Shown here in pieces: positions 5,402 through 13,856 of a stretch of 23,752 nucleotides of DNA; the first letter of the stretch is position 1, and every line of letters begins with the position of its first letter. Source of the stretch: a virus. The stretch covers positions 1 through 23,752 of IMG/VR virus record IMGVR_UViG_3300025853_000659. One strand, given 5' to 3'. Under the pieces are notes generated by a model, which worked only from the letters and a program-made list of their open reading frames with translations, ran no database searches and was not told the origin of the DNA. The position numbers and the translations under genes were made by a program.

Positions 5402-8400
5402 GGACGGTTTTTCTGCGTTATCTGGCGCTGTTAATTTTGGAAAACGGCGCTTGTTTTTTTGCTTTGCCAGCTTTTCCGCAAATTCTGGAAACTCAATTTC
5501 TGAGCCAAACAGACCATACTCTGACAAATCTTCTGGAACCAGAGCATATTCAAACAGGCGAGGGTCAGCTTCATTTTCAGACCTAGCGCCAAACATTCTG
5601 ATCTGCGCAATCTTGCGATATTGTCCCACAATGTTATTAACCATTGAACGCATATCGCCAATAGCTAACTCTGTGCCAGAAAACTCAGCATCATCCATCA
5701 TTTCATTCATTGTGGCGTTGATGTTTTCTTTCATCGTCATGCCATCAATGACAATCTCTTTTGCGTAAAGGGTCTTATACCGAGCCTCAATCTCTGGCGG
5801 TATTTTGATGCCGTCAAATTTTCTTTGTGCCGGTGGGATTGCGTGATGGATTGCGTCGAGAAACTCTTTGGTTTCATCGTGTTCACCAAACGTCATAGAC
5901 AATGGCTGCCAAGCTGGCGCATTTGTCATGCCAATAGGGTCACCATAATCATCTAGCTTGATAGGCACATCCTTTGAATATACTGGAATGCGTGAGCGCC
6001 ACCTGTTGTAAGCCTCACCCAAACCAACAAGGGCATCAGGGAAATCCTCGCCGACGCCAACATTGCTAACAGCCGGGTCTATTGCACGTTCAATGCGTGA
6101 CGTTAGTGTGCTGTTTGTAAATCCAAGGACAGGCGTTCCAGAAATAAGGAAGCTGCCATATTGTTGCGCAATTTGGTTAATCCCAGCAACAACCCTATCG
6201 CCGCCATCAGTCTGACGTTGGTTGGCAATCCGCATTATTTTTGCAAAGGTTTGCATCGCCGGTATTGATGTGGAATATTCAGCCAGCGCAGCAACACTTG
6301 CATCAAACACAGCTTGCCCATATGACCCATCTTCGTCATATTCCTGATAGCGCATAGCGTCAGCATATGCAGCGCCCAAAAGCAGCGGCATATTTGCAGG
6401 CTCAAGGCGCTTCATAGAAATATAGATATTGCCTTCAAAGTCTTGGCCTGTGCCTTCTGTCACGTTTTCAGCGCCAAGAATTTCACGCAATTGCTGCACG
6501 TTCTGAGATGTAATTTGATCCTTGCCAATAACAAAAGAGAATGGCTGCCAGCCGCGTGACTGCAAAGCCCGTCGCTGGTCTGTGTCAGCAGGGCCTGCGC
6601 CTGTTGTGGTGCCTTCACCAGCCATAATATAGCCAGCGTAAAGCATACTGCCGCCAAGAGTTAATCGGCTGATAGCAAGGTCTTTGCCTCTGCCACCTTT
6701 TTGCACTTCGCTATAAAAGCGCGGCGACACAAACGCAAGTGGGCCAGCCCTTGCGCTGCTTTCAATCGCAATATTTGTTAGCGTCTTTGAGAACGGCACC
6801 AATGGTTTTATCCACCATTTGTTCATCAGCTTTGATGCGCCAGAATAAATGACTGAGAATGGTGCCTCTCTGTTTAAATCATCTTGCAGCGTGACTTGTT
6901 TGCGCCACGCATTGATGCTCATCTCAATATCTGCCGGGCGCTCTGTCAGCAATTTTTGCACAGCACGTTGTGCAATTGACATAGCCTGCGCCGCGGCTGT
7001 CTTTGGCTCTGCCCCTGCGTCAATCATCTCTTGTAATGTTGTGTCGTAAATTCTGCCGCCTAGCCGGGCAGCCTCTTCGTGCAATTGCATACGTTGCGCC
7101 GTGCCAGCAAAAAACTCATCGGCAGCGCCCAGTGCGCGAAACGGCACAGAGTAAACCAGACCCATACTGTTGAGGACTTTGCCAAGCACGTTGTCTGTTA
7201 AATCAGGAAACTCGCGTATTTGTTTTGTAAACGGTATTTTGTAATTTGCGCCAGCCCAAAACTTTGTCGTCAGCGGGTCTGTCGGTGCGTCTTTGGCGGC
7301 ACCACCCTCTAACAGTTTTGCGCCCATCATAGACCAACCATCAATTATGCCATTTCTAAAACCTGACACCCGCGCATAAAGGTCAGCCCCATAATAACGA
7401 TCTGGGTCTGTCTTATACCCAAATGTTTTTGCGAGGCGCTGGCGCAACATACCAATCGGCACAGACAAGGCCCGCTCAGGAACGTCCATAAATAAATTCA
7501 GCGCGTTACCGGCGGCGTTATACATATGGGTCGCCGGGTCATTCAGCATGACCGATTGAGCCATATAGACAATAGCCTCATAAGACTTGCGGCTGACGCT
7601 GTTTTTTAACAAAGCGTTTCTGGCTGCCGGGCTGTTGGTGTTGTTGTATGTTTCTGCCAACATCCGCAATTGATCGTCGCCGCCAAGATTGTCAAGCGCA
7701 TCACGAACCTCTTTAATGCTTAAGCTGTCGCCGCGATCACGCGCACCCTTAAACACGTTCATTGCTCTAGCAACGTCAGTCTTTGCGCCTGATAGCTGAT
7801 CGAGGATCATATTGTGCTGCGCCATAGCCTCACGCAATTCCAGTTTCCCAACGTCATCTAATTCGCCGCGCCCGGCCATACGCATTAGATCATCAACCTT
7901 GCCTGCGCTAACGTCGTGCAAAACCATCAGGCCAGCCATACGCTGCGCAAGTTCATTGCCCCCAACGCTGCTGCTAATGTCCTGACCAGAAAACACCAAG
8001 TCCAAATTCTCTTTCGGAATGCCAGCGTTTTCTGCGCGATCATAAATTTCTTTGATTGTCATTGGCTTTGACGCGGCAACCTCGCCAGCATCAGCAGCTT
8101 TGGCCGCTGCTTGCACTGTAGCCGCCAAGCCGTCATTGTCATAGAAGCGCGTATTCACTGGCCCTTTAACAAGACCAGCGGCTTTTTGTGCCTTAGATGG
8201 TGAAGGCACCTCACGCGCTGCGCCTAGCTCTTGCTCTCTAGCTGCAAGCCGTGCGTCGACCTCGGCCTGATCAACAGGCGCGGGCTTTACTGGCTGTGGC
8301 TGTGGAACCTCTGCTTTTGGTATTTCAAATGACGGCTCAAACGGCGCATCAATAATGCTTTCCTTTAGCGTTGGGGTTCTTGTTATTTTGCTTTCCGGCG

Positions 8401-8575
8401 AAACACGCGCACCCTTGGCCGTTAGCGGCTCAAGGATGCCCTTGGTTGCTTTGCGCGAAATTGCTGACGTTACCCCTGCGACTTGAACAAGCTCTTCCTC
8501 TGGCACAGGCTGCGTAGTCGTTGGCTGCTCATCCAAGATGGATGGCTGCTCGTTCATGTCTTTAGGTATCGCCAT
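5381..8575 (-). CDS. Large internal virion (ejection) protein, T7 gp16-like position (1064 aa)
   Basis: The last and largest protein of the ejection block. Residues 1-135 are low-complexity, rich in Pro, Glu, Thr and Lys (disordered). A long, mostly helical region follows, with a conserved-looking block NNTNSPAARNALLKNSVSRK at 311-330 and a downstream stretch NDPATHMYNAAGNALNLFMD at 345-364. Several amphipathic or hydrophobic stretches (for example LTLGGSMLYAGYIMAG at 639-654) could insert into membranes. T7 gp16 enters the cell envelope with the DNA and carries a lytic transglycosylase; I see no SLT-type E-S...GLMQ motif here, so this protein would be an ejection component without that enzyme. 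AGGA precedes the ATG by 7 nt. The role is inferred from size, composition and order. Confidence 0.75.
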   Translation of the reverse strand: MAIPKDMNEQPSILDEQPTTTQPVPEEELVQVAGVTSAISRKATKGILEPLTAKGARVSPESKITRTPTLKESIIDAPFEPSFEIPKAEVPQPQPVKPAPVDQAEVDARLAAREQELGAAREVPSPSKAQKAAGLVKGPVNTRFYDNDGLAATVQAAAKAADAGEVAASKPMTIKEIYDRAENAGIPKENLDLVFSGQDISSSVGGNELAQRMAGLMVLHDVSAGKVDDLMRMAGRGELDDVGKLELREAMAQHNMILDQLSGAKTDVARAMNVFKGARDRGDSLSIKEVRDALDNLGGDDQLRMLAETYNNTNSPAARNALLKNSVSRKSYEAIVYMAQSVMLNDPATHMYNAAGNALNLFMDVPERALSVPIGMLRQRLAKTFGYKTDPDRYYGADLYARVSGFRNGIIDGWSMMGAKLLEGGAAKDAPTDPLTTKFWAGANYKIPFTKQIREFPDLTDNVLGKVLNSMGLVYSVPFRALGAADEFFAGTAQRMQLHEEAARLGGRIYDTTLQEMIDAGAEPKTAAAQAMSIAQRAVQKLLTERPADIEMSINAWRKQVTLQDDLNREAPFSVIYSGASKLMNKWWIKPLVPFSKTLTNIAIESSARAGPLAFVSPRFYSEVQKGGRGKDLAISRLTLGGSMLYAGYIMAGEGTTTGAGPADTDQRRALQSRGWQPFSFVIGKDQITSQNVQQLREILGAENVTEGTGQDFEGNIYISMKRLEPANMPLLLGAAYADAMRYQEYDEDGSYGQAVFDASVAALAEYSTSIPAMQTFAKIMRIANQRQTDGGDRVVAGINQIAQQYGSFLISGTPVLGFTNSTLTSRIERAIDPAVSNVGVGEDFPDALVGLGEAYNRWRSRIPVYSKDVPIKLDDYGDPIGMTNAPAWQPLSMTFGEHDETKEFLDAIHHAIPPAQRKFDGIKIPPEIEARYKTLYAKEIVIDGMTMKENINATMNEMMDDAEFSGTELAIGDMRSMVNNIVGQYRKIAQIRMFGARSENEADPRLFEYALVPEDLSEYGLFGSEIEFPEFAEKLAKQKNKRRFPKLTAPDNAEKPSLSGMIK

Positions 8576-8578
8576 TGT

Positions 8579-8737
8579 TTATCCTTTTTTCACAGAACCT
8601 GTGATATATAATTCCTCTGACGTTTTTCCGGTTTCTTCAGCCGCAATCTGCCGCCGTAATTGCTGCACAACCGGGTCATCCTCACCAGCTCCATCTGCTA
8701 ATTCTTCCTCAAGAATTTCCTGCAAGGTACTCATCAT
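8579..8737 (-). CDS. Small acidic protein between the two giant ejection proteins (52 aa)
   Basis: This short ORF begins MMSTLQEILEEELADGAG, continues DDPVVQQLRRQIAAEE and ends ITGSVKKG. It is acidic and probably a single helix with coiled-coil tendency. Evidence that it is real: a strong GGAGG lies 8 nt before the first of two adjacent ATGs; it overlaps the end of the 994-aa gene by 29 nt; and its TAA is 3 nt before the ATG of the 1064-aa gene, so without it there would be an unusual 133-nt gap. Start may be 8737 or 8734. I do not recognise a family; a small chaperone or accessory of the ejection proteins is conceivable. Confidence 0.6.
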   Translation of the reverse strand: MMSTLQEILEEELADGAGEDDPVVQQLRRQIAAEETGKTSEELYITGSVKKG

Positions 8738-11693
8738 AACTAATGCCTCCGTTTATCCATTCTGCACCGGGTCTATCGGTGTTTTTGTAAACCTTTGTAT
8801 CATAGTAAGTAACATCCGCATAACTAATATCCTGTAGCTTTAATATGTCACGCATTGCTCTACGATACTGTTTTGCTTTTTGTTTGTAAATTTGATCTGC
8901 GTTTGTTGCATCAAACGCATCATCAAACTCAGGAACATATTGCATCCTTACACCAGTAAGGCCAGCGGTTTTTGCGCCAGTTTCTATTTGAGCCGCTGGT
9001 TTATCTGCAACCCTATTATCGGTTACAAACGTAAAGCCATCAATTCCATATTTACGCAATATCTCTGTAATTTTTTGAGTAAACGCCTCATCTTGTTTTT
9101 TAACAAAATAAACCTCGATGCCGGGCCGTGCGTTTGGCGTACCGGCTTTAACCACTTTCGACATAAACACAGCGTCCTGATCGTATTTGCGCCCAGCCTC
9201 AACAAGGGCTTTTGTTGCTGGCTCCGGGTTAAAATTGCTACGCGCAACAATCTCATAATTTAATGCGCGTTCAGTTTCCCCGGCAAATTCGCCAAGGCTA
9301 TTGTTCGCCTGATAACCAAGCACAGTGTCATCTGCTTTTAGTGGTGCCGTAATCTCTTCAGCTAATTGCGCCTGTTGCACGTTAGTAGGCACCTGCCCCG
9401 GACGCTCCATTGACACCCCGGCGCTGTATCTTTCAGCAGAGCCAGCCAGTGTTTTTAATTCATCTCTGGCCGCTTTTCTGTCTTTTGGCGTTGTGTTTAT
9501 TGACCCAATGATAGAGCGCAATTCTTTTACACGTTCTGGGTTAGAAGAGCCAGCCAGCCCGGCCTCATAGTCAAACGACCCACCCTCGCCAGCTTTTGAT
9601 GTCCAACCTTTATTCGTCCATTTTTCTTTTTCAGCAAACCAAATAACAGCTTGTAAATCGTCTGCGCCAAGATCGCCCAACTTTTTATCGTAGCTTTTAA
9701 TGATCCCGGATTGATTAATTGCATCACGCGCATCAGCAAACACCTGCTGACCAAAACCAAATTCACCACCAACAACTGGGGCTTCTAATGTGCTTTTTGT
9801 GCCGTGTGTTCCTGTGACGCCTTGCTCTGCCACAGTTGGAATGCGCGGTAAACCAGCCGCATCTCTAAGGTATCTGGCCGCCCAAACATCAATAGTTGCG
9901 TCAAAACCATATCCAATTAAATTACCAGTAAAATTAATTGTCTTTGGCGCTTTCCCGGCTTTTACTTGCCTAAACATATCGAGCAGCGCCGCAGTGGCAG
10001 CGGGGCTGTTTGCGCCAAATAATTTGTCATTATCCTTGACAATAAGGTGGAATGGGTTTTCTGGGTCTTTGTGCAGTTTTGTAATGTCTTTGCTAGATAC
10101 ACTCAACCCAGCATCAAGACGGTCTTGATACAATTTAATAGCATCATCGTAATCACCACGAGAAAATTTTCGTAATATAATAAGCGCATTTTCATAGTTC
10201 ATCTGAACGCCAGTGTTTGCAGATGTAGCTCCTAAAAGATCAGCAAAAACGTCACCAAGACCGCCATATTCTTGGCGCAACCTTGTACGCATAGTGCGAT
10301 ACCAAGTGGCTTCTTTTAAGATTGCTTTTGCTGCTTTGTCACCTGACTTTGCTCTATTAACCAGTGCCTGCACGTCATCAATCATTTTACCAACAAGTGT
10401 CGTTTTATGCTGATCTGGAGTTACGCCTTCTGGCGGTATGTGATAAGCATATGGAATTTTCTTAAAATTAACATCAATAGAGCCGTCTTTCTTTACCTCA
10501 AATGGCGGCGTTGCACTTTCAGTCATAACTTGTGGTTTCACCCAACCGTCGCTTTCTGGGAAACGATTTATAACCCTTTCAGCTTCTGCTGCCACTGCCG
10601 TTGCCTGCTCTGTATTTGCCGCTTTACTAGCAATTGTCGCGGCCTCTAAATCACCAATTGATGGCGCGGCCGCTTTTGCTGCTTGCGTCTCTTCTGGCTT
10701 TTGCCTAACCAACTTACCAGCCGCAGCCAAAGCCGGATCAATCACTTCCATAGGATCAGCGCCAGACATAACACGATCAGTAATAGGCCCACGCTCTGCC
10801 ATACGCGCCTCAGCGGCTTGTCCGGCCTGATCAATGCCACGCGCAATAGCCGGCGCAGCTTCAGTTGCGCCACCGACAAAAGCCTTACTAAGCGTACCAC
10901 CGACAGCAGACCCAACAGTGCCAGAAACGGCCAAGCGAGTTGCTGCCTCGGCCAAGGTAGGCTGATCACCGGCGGCTGTCTCAACGCCCATCAGGCCACC
11001 TTCAAAGCCCATACCATAGCCCGCGCCAGCAGCCATACCTGTCTTGCCCGGCGCAGTCATAGCTTTTTCACCGACAAAGCCAGCAGCCTTTGCTGTCGAC
11101 ATCAACATATTACGCAGGCCGGTCGTTGCTGTTTTACGCGCCATAGCTTTTGCGCCAAGTGAATACAAGCTGCCAACCGGCGTTGCGTATGTTAGCGGGT
11201 CAGCCGCCAAACCACGAAAGGCGCGTTTGATTGTCGCGCCTTCTGTTTTGGTGTCGGCGTATATGTCCAGCATATTTAAAAAGCCATTAGCCGCGTCTGG
11301 CCCGGCGCTCTCTGACATGAGATTGTAAACTTGCACACCAAAGCCGGGAACGCTGATACCGCTTTCGCCGGGGATGCCAGCGGGGCCAGCCATATTCCAG
11401 TTAAACTCAGACATAAGATCAAGGCCATATGATGCGGCCTGCTTGTCAGACCCAATGAACCGCTGCCCATCATTCATAACCTCAAACATCTTCTTTGATG
11501 TTTCAATCCACTCAGGCATCAGCTTCAATTGATCTTCAGTGTATTTTGGCTTTGACGGCGCAGGCGCATCTGTTTCTGACGGCACAAACAATGGTTCAGC
11601 AGGCGCAGGCTGCGCAAGGTCTTGCGGCGAGAATGTCTGAAGGAACGCTAATGCGGCTCCTTGATGATCGTGCATTTCTTCAAATTCATCCAT
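8709..11693 (-). CDS. Large internal virion (ejection) protein with unassigned globular modules (994 aa)
   Basis: In the place of T7 gp15/gp16. Residues 1-50 are Pro/Ala-rich and disordered. Residues about 205-290 are strikingly Gly/Ala-rich with GxxxG-like spacing (AGAGYGMGFEGGLMG, GTVGSAVGG), as in membrane-inserting parts of ejection proteins. Residues about 450-700 form a globular module with ATWYRTMRTRLRQEYGG, FADLLGATSANTGVQMN and INFTGNLIGYGFDATIDVWA. A C-terminal module (about 795-900) has RKYDQDAVFMSKVV, ARPGIEVYF and YGIDGFTFVTDN. I have seen similar blocks in large phage proteins of unknown function but cannot name an activity. The start ATG overlaps the TAA of the upstream gene (TAATG). 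The ejection role is inferred from position and composition. Confidence 0.72.
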   Translation of the reverse strand: MDEFEEMHDHQGAALAFLQTFSPQDLAQPAPAEPLFVPSETDAPAPSKPKYTEDQLKLMPEWIETSKKMFEVMNDGQRFIGSDKQAASYGLDLMSEFNWNMAGPAGIPGESGISVPGFGVQVYNLMSESAGPDAANGFLNMLDIYADTKTEGATIKRAFRGLAADPLTYATPVGSLYSLGAKAMARKTATTGLRNMLMSTAKAAGFVGEKAMTAPGKTGMAAGAGYGMGFEGGLMGVETAAGDQPTLAEAATRLAVSGTVGSAVGGTLSKAFVGGATEAAPAIARGIDQAGQAAEARMAERGPITDRVMSGADPMEVIDPALAAAGKLVRQKPEETQAAKAAAPSIGDLEAATIASKAANTEQATAVAAEAERVINRFPESDGWVKPQVMTESATPPFEVKKDGSIDVNFKKIPYAYHIPPEGVTPDQHKTTLVGKMIDDVQALVNRAKSGDKAAKAILKEATWYRTMRTRLRQEYGGLGDVFADLLGATSANTGVQMNYENALIILRKFSRGDYDDAIKLYQDRLDAGLSVSSKDITKLHKDPENPFHLIVKDNDKLFGANSPAATAALLDMFRQVKAGKAPKTINFTGNLIGYGFDATIDVWAARYLRDAAGLPRIPTVAEQGVTGTHGTKSTLEAPVVGGEFGFGQQVFADARDAINQSGIIKSYDKKLGDLGADDLQAVIWFAEKEKWTNKGWTSKAGEGGSFDYEAGLAGSSNPERVKELRSIIGSINTTPKDRKAARDELKTLAGSAERYSAGVSMERPGQVPTNVQQAQLAEEITAPLKADDTVLGYQANNSLGEFAGETERALNYEIVARSNFNPEPATKALVEAGRKYDQDAVFMSKVVKAGTPNARPGIEVYFVKKQDEAFTQKITEILRKYGIDGFTFVTDNRVADKPAAQIETGAKTAGLTGVRMQYVPEFDDAFDATNADQIYKQKAKQYRRAMRDILKLQDISYADVTYYDTKVYKNTDRPGAEWINGGISYDEYLAGNS

Positions 11694-13441
11694 TATCTTA
11701 TCTCGTCTCTAAGCAAAGCCTGTTGCTCTATAAATCCTAACTTTCGTTTTATGTTTTTTAAATCATCAGTGGACAATCCAAGCGCAACTCTATTAGTGGC
11801 AAAATAATCATATTCTGAATTTTCTGTAATATCTAAGTTTGGATATTTGCTCGCCAGCCCAGCAACAGTTGTGTCAATCTTTTTTTGATGTTCGCTTTGC
11901 AACAATTCCTTGCGGTACTCTTTTGCTATTTTTGCTATCACAGGTTTGTCCTGCAAGCGCCGATCTGGGTTTTCTTCCCACGCATCCATAGCGTCAGCAA
12001 ACCTGTTCTCTACCGCATTGACAAAGCGATTGTGGCGCTCGGCTTTTTTCTTTGAAACATTAAGCATACCCGGCACGATTGCTGCGTGTGCCTTTGCCTC
12101 GCGGTCAACCTCTCTGCGTGTTTCTTTTGTTGTGCTGTCTAAATATGGAACAAGACCCAAGGTTGCTTTTGGGCCAACACCAAGCGCGGCGGCTTCTGTT
12201 TGCAATTCATCAAATGTTGTTATTTGCTCTGCGTTAATCATTTGTTTGATGCGGAACTCTGCAACATAGTTTGGCGTCTCTTCTGCTGCCGCTGCGGTTT
12301 TGGCTTTCTTTAGAGCCAATATACCTTGTGCGCTAATCGCATCGCCGTTGCTGTCAATTGCAATTTGCTGCAAACCATCTAAGGCAAATCTCTCTTCTTG
12401 AGAACCTTCGGGCGCTTCAGCAAACGCCAAGGCTTGAACTGTTGCTGATTTTTTATTTATTTTCAGACCATCTTTTTCAATTTGGTCGTCAGTGGTTTGC
12501 CGCGCAGCTAGTTCTGCTCTCACACCTGACCTAAACTCAGCCTGCTGTTTGCTATCCAACATATTATACAATGGCGTCAAATCACCCATATCGCCACTAC
12601 GCAAAGCGCGGAGCCTTTTGTCTTGCGGCAAATTGATAACGTGATCAGTCAAGACACCAACTTGAACATCTGTAATCACTTTCTGAATTGCTGAAGATTG
12701 AGCCTTGGCATAAACAAGATCGCCTGTGCTGATAACAACGTCATTGGCTGATCGCGCCAAAACAGTCAACTCACCAAGACGGCTCTCAAGGTCAGCGTCT
12801 TTTTTTGTTAAAATGTCTTTTGCTCGCTCTGGTAGCGTCTCCATAAACTCATCAGCGGCAGCAATCTTAACCGCTTTATTGATAGACATTTGCGCTTCAA
12901 GAGCAGACTTGTAAACGGTTGATGCACTTGTATTTGCCGCAGCGTTGTATTTTAGGGCTTGGGCTGGATCGACCCCAGCAATAAGTTCGCTGTGAGCGTC
13001 AATCATTGACGTTAAATCACGGCGCATTTCAGTTATTTGCTCATTGCTGTATAAGCCGCCGCTCTTAATTGCAGCGTTATATTCTGCTATTTTTTTGTTG
13101 GCTCTAATTTCAAGCTCAGTCGTAAGCTGCTGGGCGGCAGTCGCAGTCGTCACCGCGCCAAATATCGTATCTGGATCGCCAACAATTTCTTCAATGTCAC
13201 GACCCTGCGAAATTGCGTCTTGGATTTGTTGTGCCGTTACCGGGTTCTCAAATGCGTACTTTGCCGCCTCGCGCTTGGTTTGTGCGACTTGTCTTTTGTA
13301 AACATAATCAACCATAACATCGACGCTTTTGCCAATGCTGCGATAAACGTCGCCCTGCGCACGACCAGCCGACACAAAGTCGACGTTTGGCACGGTTGGT
13401 ATTGCAACCCCTAATGGGCGATATCTGGGTAGCTCTGCCAT
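11693..13441 (-). CDS. Internal virion protein, T7 gp15-like position (582 aa)
   Basis: Almost entirely helical, rich in Ala, Glu, Lys and Gln, with coiled-coil-prone stretches throughout and no enzymatic motif that I can see. The N-terminus MAELPRYRPLGVAIPTVPNV followed by a helix YRSIGKSVDVMVDYVYKRQV is the usual start of internal virion proteins that line the core or the ejection tube. It follows the gp14-like gene by 6 nt, with an AGGATAGGG ribosome-site region, and overlaps the 994-aa gene. T7 gp15 (747 aa) forms the middle of the trans-envelope channel with gp14 and gp16; that role is transferred here by order only. Confidence 0.75.
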   Translation of the reverse strand: MAELPRYRPLGVAIPTVPNVDFVSAGRAQGDVYRSIGKSVDVMVDYVYKRQVAQTKREAAKYAFENPVTAQQIQDAISQGRDIEEIVGDPDTIFGAVTTATAAQQLTTELEIRANKKIAEYNAAIKSGGLYSNEQITEMRRDLTSMIDAHSELIAGVDPAQALKYNAAANTSASTVYKSALEAQMSINKAVKIAAADEFMETLPERAKDILTKKDADLESRLGELTVLARSANDVVISTGDLVYAKAQSSAIQKVITDVQVGVLTDHVINLPQDKRLRALRSGDMGDLTPLYNMLDSKQQAEFRSGVRAELAARQTTDDQIEKDGLKINKKSATVQALAFAEAPEGSQEERFALDGLQQIAIDSNGDAISAQGILALKKAKTAAAAEETPNYVAEFRIKQMINAEQITTFDELQTEAAALGVGPKATLGLVPYLDSTTKETRREVDREAKAHAAIVPGMLNVSKKKAERHNRFVNAVENRFADAMDAWEENPDRRLQDKPVIAKIAKEYRKELLQSEHQKKIDTTVAGLASKYPNLDITENSEYDYFATNRVALGLSTDDLKNIKRKLGFIEQQALLRDEIR

Positions 13442-13447
13442 TTTGCC

Positions 13448-13855
13448 CTATCCTAAAGTTGCGACTTTAAAGCCGATATCCAATACAGCGCCAAAAGCCT
13501 CGGCCTGTGCGCGTTTTAATCCGGCCTGTGCTTGCAGACCATATTGCATTGCTTGCGCCTCACCAGTTCCAAACGCAATAATCTGTCCATCGCGGCTGCT
13601 GTAGATTTCAGTAGCGCCTTTTTTCTGAGCATATAAGGCAAGCGCCCTTGCGCTGCCGCTGCTTGCCTCAATGCCGCCAGCGCCAGCGCGGGCGTTGATG
13701 GTTGCCTGTGTTGCCAGAATGTTATCCATCACAGCGACGGCTTGCTGCTTGTATTTAAGAACCTCTGACCTAGCCTGCACTCTAGTAAAAGCAGCTTGGT
13801 TGACTAAAGCCTCTGCTTCTTTTTTTGCGGCTGGCCCTGCAAATAATCCGCTCAT
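13448..13855 (-). CDS. Internal virion protein, T7 gp14-like (135 aa)
   Basis: A short Ala/Gln-rich helical protein with AEALVNQAAFTRVQARSEVL, a central segment INARAGAGGIEASSGSARAL, and a C-terminal AEAFGAVLDIGFKVATLG. The Q-A-x-x-N/S-x-R-A-G-x-x-G-I-x-x-S-S-G-S pattern in the middle is characteristic of gp14-type ejection proteins and of related small internal proteins in other podoviruses. In T7 gp14 forms the outer-membrane part of the ejection channel; the hydrophobic C-terminal helix here would fit. It lies between tail tubular B and the gp15-like gene, as in T7, with a 1-nt gap to the former. Confidence 0.82.
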   Translation of the reverse strand: MSGLFAGPAAKKEAEALVNQAAFTRVQARSEVLKYKQQAVAVMDNILATQATINARAGAGGIEASSGSARALALYAQKKGATEIYSSRDGQIIAFGTGEAQAMQYGLQAQAGLKRAQAEAFGAVLDIGFKVATLG

Positions 13856-13856
13856 C

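Noticed and set aside
8584-8596. Small palindrome cacagaacctgtg near the end of the 52-aa gene
   Set aside because: The stem is only 5 bp with a 3-nt loop inside coding sequence; too weak to call a terminator or operator.
10683-11162. 159-aa plus-strand frame inside the 994-aa gene
   Set aside because: It is antisense to the Gly/Ala-rich coding part, where GC-rich codons leave long open antisense frames; the product is Ser/His/Arg-rich and unlike a protein family.
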